NCBI GenBank assembly: GCA_031549115.1
Contig: JAVBQJ010000110.1
Location: 1 to 51,331 of the forward strand
Direction: 5' to 3'
Source of the DNA: JAVBQJ01 sp031549115
Lineage (GTDB): Bacteria > Verrucomicrobiota > Lentisphaeria > Victivallales > Victivallaceae
DNA length: 51,331 nucleotides
The notes under the pieces are model-generated. The model saw nothing but the letters and a program-made list of their open reading frames with translations. It was not told the origin of the DNA and ran no database searches. This document shows positions 43,916 through 51,331 of this stretch, one piece after another (the stretch's first letter is position 1; every line of letters begins with the position of its first letter). A program made the position numbers and the translations under genes.

Positions 43916-44803
43916 ATGACCACGCGCTTTGACGCTGTCTTCGGTATCGACATGGAAACGGATATCGGCAGCTATACCGATCGTTACGAAGGTGTCCAAT
44001 TCGGGACGCCGCGCCTGCTGGAATCGCTGGCACAGGCCGGAGCGAAGGCCACCTTCTTCTGGACCGCGCACGCGGCACAGAACAACCCCGCCACCGTAAG
44101 TCAGGTCAAAGCCGCCGGTCATGAAACCGGCTGTCATTCGCTGGTGCACGAAACCCTCGGCGATCCGTTGTTCCCGCTGCCGAACAATTGGCCGGTGTGC
44201 GACTTCGAAGTCGAGGGCCGCATCCGCGAGGCCACCCGGATCGTCCGGGAGGTCGCCGGCGTGGCGCCGGTCAGCTTCCGCTGCCCCCGCCTGTGGGGCA
44301 GCACCAAAGTGGTCAATGTGCTGGAGGATCTCGGCTACCTCGCCGACGCATCGCTGCCGCTGTTTTTCTACCGCACCATGATTCAGCCGTACCATCCGTC
44401 GCGCACCGACTGGACCCGGCCCGGCGATATGAAGCTGGTCGAAATACCGAATTTCTGCGATCTGGAAATGGAGAGCAGCGATCCGTGGCAGCGTGACCGC
44501 GACCAGTGGCCGCTGTTCCGGACCGCCGGAGCGGAAGCGCTGCTGGCGAAAATCGACGGCTTCATCCGCTATGTCGAAGCGCGCAATGTGCGCCCGGTGC
44601 TGTGTTTTTACCTGCATCCGTGGGAGTTCTACGAAATGCCACAGGGCGCGCTCGACTTCGGCGAAGCGGATGTGACCCCGAAGCCGTTCATCACCAAAAA
44701 CTGCGGCGCCGTCGCGGTTTCGGAATTGAGCAAATTACTGGCTGCGCTCGCCCGACGCGGCGCCGCGTTTAAAACCGCCGCGGAGGTGGCAAGTGAATAT
44801 TGA
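43916..44803 (+). CDS. Polysaccharide deacetylase (NodB-like, PuuE/HpPgdA type)
   Basis: The 295-aa protein has the NodB-type metal site: the acidic N-terminal motif FGIDMETD (Asp12/Asp16) and HSLVH (His74/His78) in GHETGCHSLVHE, followed by PVSFRCPRLWGS and FYLHPWEF. The arrangement resembles cyclic-imidase/PuuE and H. pylori PgdA-like members rather than classical chitin deacetylases. No signal peptide is visible, so the substrate is probably soluble and cytoplasmic. GGGAG lies 8 nt before ATG 43916 and only 2 nt before ATG 43910, so 43916 is preferred. Its end overlaps the next GTG start by 11 bp. Confidence 0.85.
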   Translation: MTTRFDAVFGIDMETDIGSYTDRYEGVQFGTPRLLESLAQAGAKATFFWTAHAAQNNPATVSQVKAAGHETGCHSLVHETLGDPLFPLPNNWPVCDFEVEGRIREATRIVREVAGVAPVSFRCPRLWGSTKVVNVLEDLGYLADASLPLFFYRTMIQPYHPSRTDWTRPGDMKLVEIPNFCDLEMESSDPWQRDRDQWPLFRTAGAEALLAKIDGFIRYVEARNVRPVLCFYLHPWEFYEMPQGALDFGEADVTPKPFITKNCGAVAVSELSKLLAALARRGAAFKTAAEVASEY

Positions 44804-45728
44804 TCAACTGTTGCAGCTGTTTGCCGACGCTTCCAAGCGTGCGGTTCTCATCGGTTCGCCCGCGTTCGGCGTCGTCGCCGGACTCGACCTGGAAGGGCGT
44901 CTGTACCTGATTCATGACCGCGAAGTGATAAGCCGGGTCAACCCGGACGCGATTCGCGGCTACAGCGACCGCCGCGGCTACCGCAACCCCGGCGGCGACG
45001 GCTTGTGGGCGGCGCCGGAAGGCACCACCATGGGCTACCAGTATGCCACCGGCCAGTGGCGGGTGCCGCCGGGGTTGACCCGGGCCCGCTTCGAGGTCGT
45101 GGAAAGTTCGGAAAATCATGCGGTGATCGAAGCCGAAGTCGAATTGATCAACGCGCAGGGGCTCGGCATTCCGACCCTGTTCCGGCGCGACGTCACCGTA
45201 GAGCCGGAGCACGGTCGCATCCGGGTCGCCGAAGAGATCGAGTACATCGGCGCCCGGACACTGCAGTCCGGCGAATTCCTGCTGGCCCCGTGGACGCTGA
45301 GCCAATTCGATACCGTCCCCGGTACGGTCACCTATTTCCCGCCGTGCCCGGAAGCGGCCATCCGGGAATTGTACGACTCCGGCGCCCGCTTCCGGACGCG
45401 GACACCGGAACGCATCGAATCCGTCGCCACGCCGGAGCAGCGTTACCAGATCGCCCTCCCCGCCTCGGTGGCGTGGATCGCGATGGATCTTCCGGCCAAA
45501 GGGGTGAAAATCCGGCGCTGGGCACTTGCGGCGGAGACCGGAACGGAGTATATTGACATCGCCGACGCCGCGCCGGATACACCTCCGGTGGCCGACGGGG
45601 TCTGTTACAGCATTTACAGCGATCCCTCCGGCTTCATGGAGCTCGAAGCGGCGGCGGCGGTGCCGGCGGCGCTGCAGCCGGGGACCGTGTTGCGCGTTAC
45701 TGTATTCACCAGCATAGAAAGACTGTAA
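44793..45728 (+). CDS. Aldose-epimerase-like beta-supersandwich protein
   Basis: The 311-aa protein is almost entirely beta-strand. The pattern GGDGLWAAPEG followed by a long run of strands resembles galactose mutarotase-like (DUF4380-type) proteins that bind or epimerise sugars. No firm catalytic His/Glu pair was identified, so the assignment is by fold impression. No signal peptide is seen. The GTG start has GGAGG 6 nt upstream and overlaps the deacetylase gene by 11 bp; the next gene starts 5 bp after its stop. A sugar-handling step in the cluster is inferred. Confidence 0.62.
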   Translation: MNIDQLLQLFADASKRAVLIGSPAFGVVAGLDLEGRLYLIHDREVISRVNPDAIRGYSDRRGYRNPGGDGLWAAPEGTTMGYQYATGQWRVPPGLTRARFEVVESSENHAVIEAEVELINAQGLGIPTLFRRDVTVEPEHGRIRVAEEIEYIGARTLQSGEFLLAPWTLSQFDTVPGTVTYFPPCPEAAIRELYDSGARFRTRTPERIESVATPEQRYQIALPASVAWIAMDLPAKGVKIRRWALAAETGTEYIDIADAAPDTPPVADGVCYSIYSDPSGFMELEAAAAVPAALQPGTVLRVTVFTSIERL

Positions 45729-45733
45729 ACATC

Positions 45734-47869
45734 ATGAAAATTTCGGATCTGCCGGTCGGAAGCGCGCCGCAGGCGCTGCAATTTCCGCATTTTCCCGCTC
45801 CGTATTTCGCCGTCATCTGGCGCAACTGGAATCTGGTGAAGGTTCCGCGTCTCGCGGAGGTCCTGCGCGCCACTCCGGCACAGGTGATGGAAGCGGCCGC
45901 GCTGATGGGGCTGGAGCCGGACGCCCGGCAGCCGGAAACCTGGCAGGAGCGCGGCTATCTGACCATCGTGCGCCGCAACTGGCACCTGCTGAATTACGAG
46001 CAGATGCTGCAGCTGCTGGATTGGACGCCGGAGCACATGGCGTTCACGCTGCGCGAAGACGACTTTCTGTGGATCAAGTTCGGCCAGTTGAAGCCGCAAG
46101 TGGAACCGGTTTACTATCACAGTCCCACTCCGGCCGAGACGGCCCGGTGCGCGGAAATCAAGGCCGCGCTGGCGGATGACCTTCGGTTTGCCGCCCATCC
46201 GGCGGACGTGCCGTTCGGCTTTCTGGCCCGTTACGGGCAGAGTGTCCGTACCGCGGAGCAGTCGCCGGATAAGTTGCGGATGATCTATTCCTATTCGGCG
46301 CTGTACGGCGATCCCCTGCTGGACGAGAAGGCCGATCCGTTTCCCGAAGCGCTGCTGGCTGACTACGCCAAAAGCGGCGTCAACGCGGTATGGCTCCAGG
46401 GAATTCTGTACACCCTGGTGCCGTGGCTGGGCGTCCCGGAATTGTCGGACAAGTGGGAGTTGCGCCAGCAGGGACTGCGCCGCCTGGTCGAGCGCGCCGC
46501 CCGTCATGGAATCAAGGTATATCTCTATTTGAACGAACCGCGGGCATTGCCGAAAGCCGGATTCGCCGCCCACCCGGAATGGGCCGGAGCCGCGGACCGC
46601 AAAGACGACTTGGTGGCATTCTGCCCGCAGGTTCCGGAAATGCTGCAGGCGCTGCGCCGCGCGGTCGGGCAGTTGAGCCGCGCCGTTCCCGGCCTGGGCG
46701 GATTCTTCACCATTTCGATGAGTGAAAACCTGACCCATTGTTATTCGCGTTCGGCGCAGGAAGTACATGCATGTCCCCGTTGCGCCGACCATACGCCGGC
46801 GGAAAACGTGTCGTTGGTGCTGAATGCGATTTACGACGGCATCCGCGACGCCGGGACCGGTCAGAATCTGATCGCCTGGAGCTGGGGCTGGAATCCGGCC
46901 TGGGACGAAGAGGTTTTGGAAACCCTTCCCGCGCCGGTGAAAATCATGTGCGTCAGCGAAAACTCGCTGCCGACCGAATGTCTCGGCATCTCCGGCCAAG
47001 TCAACGATTATTCGATTTCGAAGGTCGGTCCGGGACCGGTGGCGATCCGGCAATGGCAACTGGCGCAAAAGCACGGCCATACCGCCATCGCCAAGGTCCA
47101 GCTCAACACTACCTGGGAGATTTCCGCGGTCCCCTGTCTGCCGGTTCCGCAGTTGGTGCGGCAGCATGTCGAAAACATCCGTCAACACGGCGTCGACGAT
47201 TTTCTGATGTCGTGGACGCTCGGCGGCTTCCCGGGCGGCAATCTCGAACTGGTGACCCGAACCGTGCGGGAATGGGCCGAGGCGCGCTTTTCCGGCGGAC
47301 AAGTGGATGAAGTACTGCGGATCACGCAGGGCTTCAGCGACGCGTTCCGTCAGTTCCCATTCCATGAATGCAGCCTGATTTATACCGGTCCGACCAATTT
47401 CGGCAGCGCCAATCTGCTGTACCGGAATCCGACCGGTTACGCCGCCACCATGGTGGGATTTCCTTATGACGACGTGCCAACCTGGTGCGGCGACCATTAC
47501 CCGGAAGAAATTCTGGAAACCGCATTCGCCAATATGACCGAAATGTGGGAAACCTATCTGGAACAGCTGCGCGCCCTTCCCGCGTCTCCGGGAAAAACCG
47601 ACCTGTGGAATCTCGCGGAGGCCTGCTACTGCCACTTGCGCAGCAGCTATTGCCAGATCGCGTTCATCCGCCGCCGCAACGCCGGTAAATTCGCCGCAAC
47701 CCGGCCGCTGCTCGAAGAGGAAATCGAACTCGCGCAGCGTTTGCTCAAGGTCCAAAGCGAAGATTCCCGCATCGGCTTCGAAGCCAGCAATCACTACGCC
47801 TACAACGCCCAGGATCTGCTGGAAAAAATCCTGAATTGCCGGGATTTGCTGCGACAACTCCCGGGCTGA
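45734..47869 (+). CDS. Putative glycoside hydrolase-like TIM-barrel protein, unassigned family
   Basis: The 711-aa protein begins with a small helical domain that may recognise substrate (FAVIWRNWNLVKVPRLAEVL), followed by a probable (beta/alpha)8 barrel: MIYSYSALYGD, GVNAVWLQGILYT, GIKVYLYLNEPR, GFFTISMSENLTHCYS, LIAWSWGWNPAWDEE, IMCVSENSL and DDFLMSWTLGGFPGGN. A CxxC (HACPRC) sits mid-barrel. The C-terminal ~150 residues are helical. The strand order resembles GH20/GH84/GH123-type barrels, but no catalytic pair is certain. It is the last gene of the cluster with the deacetylase, so an N-acetylated glycan may be the substrate. Confidence 0.6.
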   Translation: MKISDLPVGSAPQALQFPHFPAPYFAVIWRNWNLVKVPRLAEVLRATPAQVMEAAALMGLEPDARQPETWQERGYLTIVRRNWHLLNYEQMLQLLDWTPEHMAFTLREDDFLWIKFGQLKPQVEPVYYHSPTPAETARCAEIKAALADDLRFAAHPADVPFGFLARYGQSVRTAEQSPDKLRMIYSYSALYGDPLLDEKADPFPEALLADYAKSGVNAVWLQGILYTLVPWLGVPELSDKWELRQQGLRRLVERAARHGIKVYLYLNEPRALPKAGFAAHPEWAGAADRKDDLVAFCPQVPEMLQALRRAVGQLSRAVPGLGGFFTISMSENLTHCYSRSAQEVHACPRCADHTPAENVSLVLNAIYDGIRDAGTGQNLIAWSWGWNPAWDEEVLETLPAPVKIMCVSENSLPTECLGISGQVNDYSISKVGPGPVAIRQWQLAQKHGHTAIAKVQLNTTWEISAVPCLPVPQLVRQHVENIRQHGVDDFLMSWTLGGFPGGNLELVTRTVREWAEARFSGGQVDEVLRITQGFSDAFRQFPFHECSLIYTGPTNFGSANLLYRNPTGYAATMVGFPYDDVPTWCGDHYPEEILETAFANMTEMWETYLEQLRALPASPGKTDLWNLAEACYCHLRSSYCQIAFIRRRNAGKFAATRPLLEEEIELAQRLLKVQSEDSRIGFEASNHYAYNAQDLLEKILNCRDLLRQLPG

Positions 47870-47893
47870 CGAGATAGCTGGTTCTTTCGATTT

Positions 47894-47937
47894 CAATTCC
47901 GATTTATGCGTGGATATGCGCGCATAAATCGGAATTG
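47894..47937. repeat. 17-bp perfect inverted repeat at the edge of the AT-rich region
   Basis: CAATTCCGATTTATGCG (47894-47910) is perfectly complementary to 47921-47937, with a 10-nt loop. It lies between two convergent genes, at the point where the sequence turns from GC-rich to AT-rich. No T-run follows, so it is not a classical terminator, although it may stop transcription from both sides. Confidence 0.65.
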
Positions 47938-47944
47938 TGCCACA

Positions 47945-50221
47945 CTATTGAGTCTGCTTTTTCTTTGCAGAACGCAGATACTGGAAAACCACAAATGAGC
48001 CATAGTGGTAACAAAGGAAATGCAATATCCTTATCCCCGAGGTTGGGTGCCATCGGAATCTCGCACCGCTCAGAGCTGAATTGCTCCTGATCGCACTTCT
48101 GAGCTCACATAGCAAACGGAATGGTCGCTGAAATGCCAGCGAAACAACTTCACGGTCTGTCGCCAATCCTATGGACATTCTATGCGCCAGCGCCTTACTG
48201 GAAATTTTCGTCTTGACGTAAACGCAAACAGCCAAATTCGGGAGTGGCTTATCGTAGCCATACGTCGTAAAATGCTCTTGAAATATGGAAAAAACTTTTG
48301 CATCTTTCAACGAATAGTCATCCTGCCCGATGGCTAATTCTTCACGTAGCGCGCGTTCAAGCCACATGCTGCATGATTTGGCTTCACTACTGTTAGGCCG
48401 TTCGAAATCATGCTGATCCAGTTGCTCCTCTATCGAGAACGAAAAACGCCCTCTTTCGTTGTCCATAGTCATGGATTTTTGTGTCTGGACTACAAAACCA
48501 TCCGCCGTATAGACGATAATATGCATACACAAGTTAAAAAGCAGATTTTCTTTAAGAGGTTTTTTAATATCGACAAGAGGCCCTTTGTATTCCTTGATTT
48601 TCTCGGCCTCCGTGCAACGGTAGTTCCTCCAACAGTTATAAGTTATTTCCTGGAGCAAAAGCGGCGCAGTCCAATTCAGCTCATCGAGCACCGCCTCACG
48701 ACCGTCATTACGGCGGCTCGGATTTTCAATTGGAGTAAACTTGGATTTATTCTGTCTCGCCAGTGTTGTATTGAACTTACAGATACCATATATATTTTGG
48801 GGGGTCGCGAAAAGGCCTTGATTTTTACAAGGAAATTTTTCACTTGAGGCTTCGTTTCCCTCACACGCAAGCACAATATTGTCATCGTTTTGCGGCAGCG
48901 ACAATGCGAAGTATGGAACAGGACACCTTATATAGAATTCATCAACGCCCACCCCCTCGATACATTCTTTTGCCGTAACCAGCAACGTTGACTTCTCGTT
49001 CATAGCGTCAAGCACTTCTTGGAATTTCGTTTTAAAATTTTTGTGCAACCTTTCACCAAGCAGCCATTTTAACCCTATCACCGCCAACAAAACGGCTACA
49101 ACAGCAAGCGTACTAATTATAACCCAACTTTCATTCTCCTTATCAGCGTTATCAGCATTGGGTAAAAACTGTACCAGTGTAAGTCTTGCAAACAGAGTCA
49201 GTGCAAATGGAAGCAGCAAAATATGCCAAATTCTCGATAAAGAAAAAATACTGGCGAACAAAAATGAGCCAATACGAACTACAACCATCAAAATTTTCTC
49301 TTTGATCTGCAGGATTTCTCTGACAATCACATCCCACATCTCCTTGACATTGAATAAAAATGCGTAAAATCCCGACAGAGCAACTCCGGAAAAACTACGG
49401 TAGGTCAACAATATCTGCAGATAGTAGCAGAATCGTGAATATTCGCCTGTTCCAAATCCGCTGGATTCGCCCTCTGCTTTGTCAATAAGTACAAAATCAA
49501 CCTCACCACTGTTCCGGTTTATCATAAGACGTCGGTATCCGATAAGGCCGGGAGCAATAAAAATCAATCTTGCGTCACCATTTGATGTTTTGAGCAAAGC
49601 GACGGCAAATACCTCCCCAACCTCCTTTTCCAAGGTGGCCGCGTCGTCATCAAGGCGCTTCATATTGATCTCCTCGCCATTAAGCGACGCATACCAGAGT
49701 TCATGCTTAAAGGGGATACTACCTGCATTGCAGGCATCGTAAACATGCTCACGCTCACAGAAACCACTTGTGCTGGAAAATTTTTTCCTTTTGAACGATA
49801 AAAAATTATTATCGTGCCCGGTATATTCAAATTGTGCTATTTTCTCTCTGTCGCATTTACACACCTGCAGCTTAAGCGGAGTGTCAATATTTGAAGCCAT
49901 TCTGATCGTATAGACAGAATCCCAATTCAGCGAACAAAGTTCCTTTGGTTTAGCGTTAAAAGCAGGATCCCAATGACATTTTTCGGAGTTCCTTCGCAAA
50001 AACCGGCACAAAACCTTTACAAACTCGACTTCGGTGAATAAATTACTTGCCAGCAAATAGAAATACTCGAAAATAAAAAAGGCAAAGTACCCCAATACAT
50101 AAGTAATGGCGATACTCTTTGTTCCGTTATCCGGACTGCCCTTATATATATCAACTCCCCATAGGCACACCATGACAGTCATTGAACAAAATATCAGAAA
50201 CACGTTAGTCTTGTTTTTCAC
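47945..50221 (-). CDS. AT-rich membrane protein with C-terminal Nudix-like box
   Basis: No family is firmly recognised. The 758-aa protein starts at GTG 50221, which has an AGGAGA ribosome-binding site 9 nt upstream; an in-frame GTG at 50257 has none. It has two N-terminal membrane helices (NVFLIFCSMTVMVCLWG, AITYVLGYFAFFIFEYFYLL), a soluble region of ~230 residues, two or three central membrane helices, and a ~330-residue C-terminal region. The latter contains ERALREELAIG (~622-632), which resembles the RExxEE core of a Nudix box, as in the SMODS-associated Nudix domain of nucleotide-signalling defence systems. Base composition is clearly lower in GC than its neighbours, indicating transfer. 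Confidence 0.7.
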   Translation of the reverse strand: MKNKTNVFLIFCSMTVMVCLWGVDIYKGSPDNGTKSIAITYVLGYFAFFIFEYFYLLASNLFTEVEFVKVLCRFLRRNSEKCHWDPAFNAKPKELCSLNWDSVYTIRMASNIDTPLKLQVCKCDREKIAQFEYTGHDNNFLSFKRKKFSSTSGFCEREHVYDACNAGSIPFKHELWYASLNGEEINMKRLDDDAATLEKEVGEVFAVALLKTSNGDARLIFIAPGLIGYRRLMINRNSGEVDFVLIDKAEGESSGFGTGEYSRFCYYLQILLTYRSFSGVALSGFYAFLFNVKEMWDVIVREILQIKEKILMVVVRIGSFLFASIFSLSRIWHILLLPFALTLFARLTLVQFLPNADNADKENESWVIISTLAVVAVLLAVIGLKWLLGERLHKNFKTKFQEVLDAMNEKSTLLVTAKECIEGVGVDEFYIRCPVPYFALSLPQNDDNIVLACEGNEASSEKFPCKNQGLFATPQNIYGICKFNTTLARQNKSKFTPIENPSRRNDGREAVLDELNWTAPLLLQEITYNCWRNYRCTEAEKIKEYKGPLVDIKKPLKENLLFNLCMHIIVYTADGFVVQTQKSMTMDNERGRFSFSIEEQLDQHDFERPNSSEAKSCSMWLERALREELAIGQDDYSLKDAKVFSIFQEHFTTYGYDKPLPNLAVCVYVKTKISSKALAHRMSIGLATDREVVSLAFQRPFRLLCELRSAIRSNSALSGARFRWHPTSGIRILHFLCYHYGSFVVFQYLRSAKKKQTQ

Positions 50222-50409
50222 AGTCGCGATTCTCCTCTGTTTTTCGATCCAAAACACTTGATCTTATGCTCGCCAGGAAATCTCTCACCATTACAAACCA
50301 AAGCGCAAGACAATTTTATGGGCTGCTCCCTGAGTTTCTTTAACAGTAAACCGCCAATTGCAAATATCATGATTCCTGATAAGTTAAAATGAAACTCGCA
50401 CTTTTTCAA
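50218..50409 (-). CDS. Possible small coupled ORF upstream of the AT-rich membrane gene
   Basis: A 63-codon frame from TTG 50409 has one hydrophobic stretch (LSGIMIFAIGGLLL) and a Lys/Arg-rich remainder. Its TGA overlaps the GTG start of the next gene by 4 bp (GTGA), a typical coupling arrangement. No good ribosome-binding site is seen and the frame is open ~24 codons further upstream, so the start is uncertain. It may be a leader peptide or a small membrane partner. Confidence 0.35.
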   Translation of the reverse strand: MKKCEFHFNLSGIMIFAIGGLLLKKLREQPIKLSCALVCNGERFPGEHKIKCFGSKNRGESRL

Positions 50410-50591
50410 GCTCTGATATGGAATATTTTCTTGAAACTTTCTCCCAAATGGCAGAATCGGTTTTGCTCTTCAGAGGTTTTCAATGATGAAAATATTCCCG
50501 CATTTTCTTCTTTCGAGGTACAATAAAATCGGGAGCCGGTTCGTTAGTATAAATATATAACGGCTTCACAATCTAAACACGGGGGAGTAAC

Positions 50592-51248
50592 ATGCACCGG
50601 CGAAGAATTTTCACACTCATCGAACTTCTGATCGTGATCGCGATCATCGCCATCCTTGCCAGCATGCTGCTGCCGGCGCTCTCCAAGGCCCGGGCGACCG
50701 CCCAGGGCGCCAAATGTTTGAGCAACAACAAACAAATCGGCCTTTACCTGACGATGTATGCCGGCGATTGCGACGGCGTTTATCCGTATGCGGCCGATTC
50801 CATCGCATGGGAAAAAGCCTCCGCCAACGGCGACGTCGGCTGGACCAATCTGCTGCGGATCAACATCGATGCGCCGAAAGGCATTTTCCAATGTCCGACC
50901 GAACCGCGGCGGCAATTCAGCTATTCGTTGAACTGCAATGAGGTATTCTGGAAACTGGGAGGCAACTTCGGTTCGTGGCGGCAGAGTCTGTTCGATTCCG
51001 CCTCCACCGGTTCGAGCATGATCATCGCCGAAGAAGCGCTGGACACCCTGTTCACCGACGACGATTCGGACTTGGACAACTACACGCAGAATACCCGGCC
51101 GACACGGGATCCGCACGGCGGCTATGTACTTCTTTTCATTGACGGTCATACCGAAAAAGTCCGGAACTACGACTTCAACCGGATCAGTTACTACACCTTC
51201 GGATACGAAAAAGGCTGGCAAGGCAATGAGGCCTCCTTCACGCCCTGA
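50592..51248 (+). CDS. Pseudopilin-type protein with DGH motif
   Basis: The 218-aa protein has the leader RRRIFTLIELLIVIAIIAILASMLLPALSKA (cleavage expected before Phe) and an extracytoplasmic domain with two cysteines, ending in LLFIDGHTEK, the C-terminal motif of this large pseudopilin family. It differs from the riboswitch-controlled pseudopilin by a shorter middle region. A GGGGGAG ribosome-binding site precedes the ATG. No neighbouring secretion genes are visible, so its function is unknown. Confidence 0.88.
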   Translation: MHRRRIFTLIELLIVIAIIAILASMLLPALSKARATAQGAKCLSNNKQIGLYLTMYAGDCDGVYPYAADSIAWEKASANGDVGWTNLLRINIDAPKGIFQCPTEPRRQFSYSLNCNEVFWKLGGNFGSWRQSLFDSASTGSSMIIAEEALDTLFTDDDSDLDNYTQNTRPTRDPHGGYVLLFIDGHTEKVRNYDFNRISYYTFGYEKGWQGNEASFTP

Positions 51249-51278
51249 CCTTGCCGTTTTTAGAGGAGCAGGCGGCCG

Positions 51279-51316
51279 GGGGGGGGGGGGGAGGTGGGGG
51301 GGGGGGGGGGGGGGGA
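51279..51316. repeat. Poly-G tract at window end
   Basis: Two long runs of G interrupted by short AGGT. It is probably an assembly or sequencing artefact at a contig end, not biology; the sequence after it (about 51317-51331) should not be trusted. Confidence 0.8.
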
Positions 51317-51331
51317 GGTTTGTTTTGTGGA

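Noticed and set aside
45614..47896. A 760-codon minus-strand frame opposite the TIM-barrel gene
   Set aside because: It is a mirror of a real gene with coupled starts and recognisable strands. The antisense product shows no domain and has typical shadow composition.
50464..50476. 13-nt match (GCTCTTCAGAGGT) to the centre of the 28901-29062 palindrome, hinting at a second copy
   Set aside because: The flanks do not match and no similar arms surround it. Several chance 13-mer matches are expected in a sequence of this size.
50420..50498. 11-bp inverted repeat (GGAATATTTTC/GAAAATATTCC) in the leader of the AT-rich gene as an insertion boundary
   Set aside because: The arms are 57 bp apart in AT-rich DNA and do not match the 17-bp repeat at the other edge. 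It could form a leader stem, but the support is weak.
51249..51331. G-rich tail as a G-quadruplex or regulatory element
   Set aside because: The near-homopolymer at the end of the sequence is better explained by a sequencing or assembly artefact.

Overview
The window is a GC-rich bacterial chromosome segment that fits a Lentisphaerota (Victivallis-like) genome. The reasons are two pseudopilin-type proteins with an FTLIELLVVIAIIA leader and a C-terminal DGH motif, an alpha-L-rhamnosidase, several sugar-active proteins of poorly known families, and a normal Gram-negative envelope gene set. This placement is an inference; no rRNA, tRNA or CRISPR array is present. Candidate promoters look like ordinary sigma-70 sites (TTGnnn, 16-17 bp, TAnAnT).

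Layout. 1-1931: end of a large sugar-active (TIM-barrel plus jelly-roll) protein. 6210-1938 (minus): UDP-sugar pyrophosphorylase, ftsW, murG and a flavin reductase, tightly coupled. 6362-8662: GH78 alpha-L-rhamnosidase. 8808-15576 (plus): DEAD-box helicase, peptide deformylase, a membrane protein, a bacterial Cdc123 homologue, a hybrid histidine kinase and a TatD-like hydrolase. 19551-15564 (minus): SurA-like PPIase, glycosyltransferase, RmlD-like reductase and LacI-type regulator. 19696-25855 (plus): recQ, then a MotA/TolQ/ExbB-like channel protein, an ExbD/MotB-like partner and a large exported protein. 25910-28901: DUF2157/GDYXXLXY pair and a GxDLY-SGNH esterase, followed by a 162-nt palindromic element. 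31621-29072 (minus): ABC-F protein YbiT and a lipoprotein. 31789-38257 (plus): a circularly permuted SGNH hydrolase, LOG protein, LysM L,D-transpeptidase, accA, GNAT acetyltransferase, RluA-type pseudouridine synthase and CtpA protease. 39152-38217 (minus): metallophosphoesterase. 40178-39204 (minus): promoter, cobalamin riboswitch and pseudopilin. 40249-42569 (plus): PadR regulator, its membrane partner and a strong terminator. 42623-47869 (plus): a four-gene cluster (M24-fold protein, polysaccharide deacetylase, mutarotase-like protein, TIM-barrel glycosidase-like protein). 50409-47945 (minus): an AT-rich, probably acquired membrane protein gene with a Nudix-like end. 50592-51248: a second pseudopilin. 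The window ends in a poly-G tract that is probably an artefact.

Most notable: the permuted SGNH hydrolase (31789-32448); the cobalamin riboswitch ahead of a pseudopilin gene (40047-40142); the Cdc123 homologue (11899-12615); the proton-channel-like three-gene unit (22059-25855); the AT-rich Nudix-like membrane gene (47945-50221); and an M24-fold protein that seems to lack metal ligands (42718-43893).
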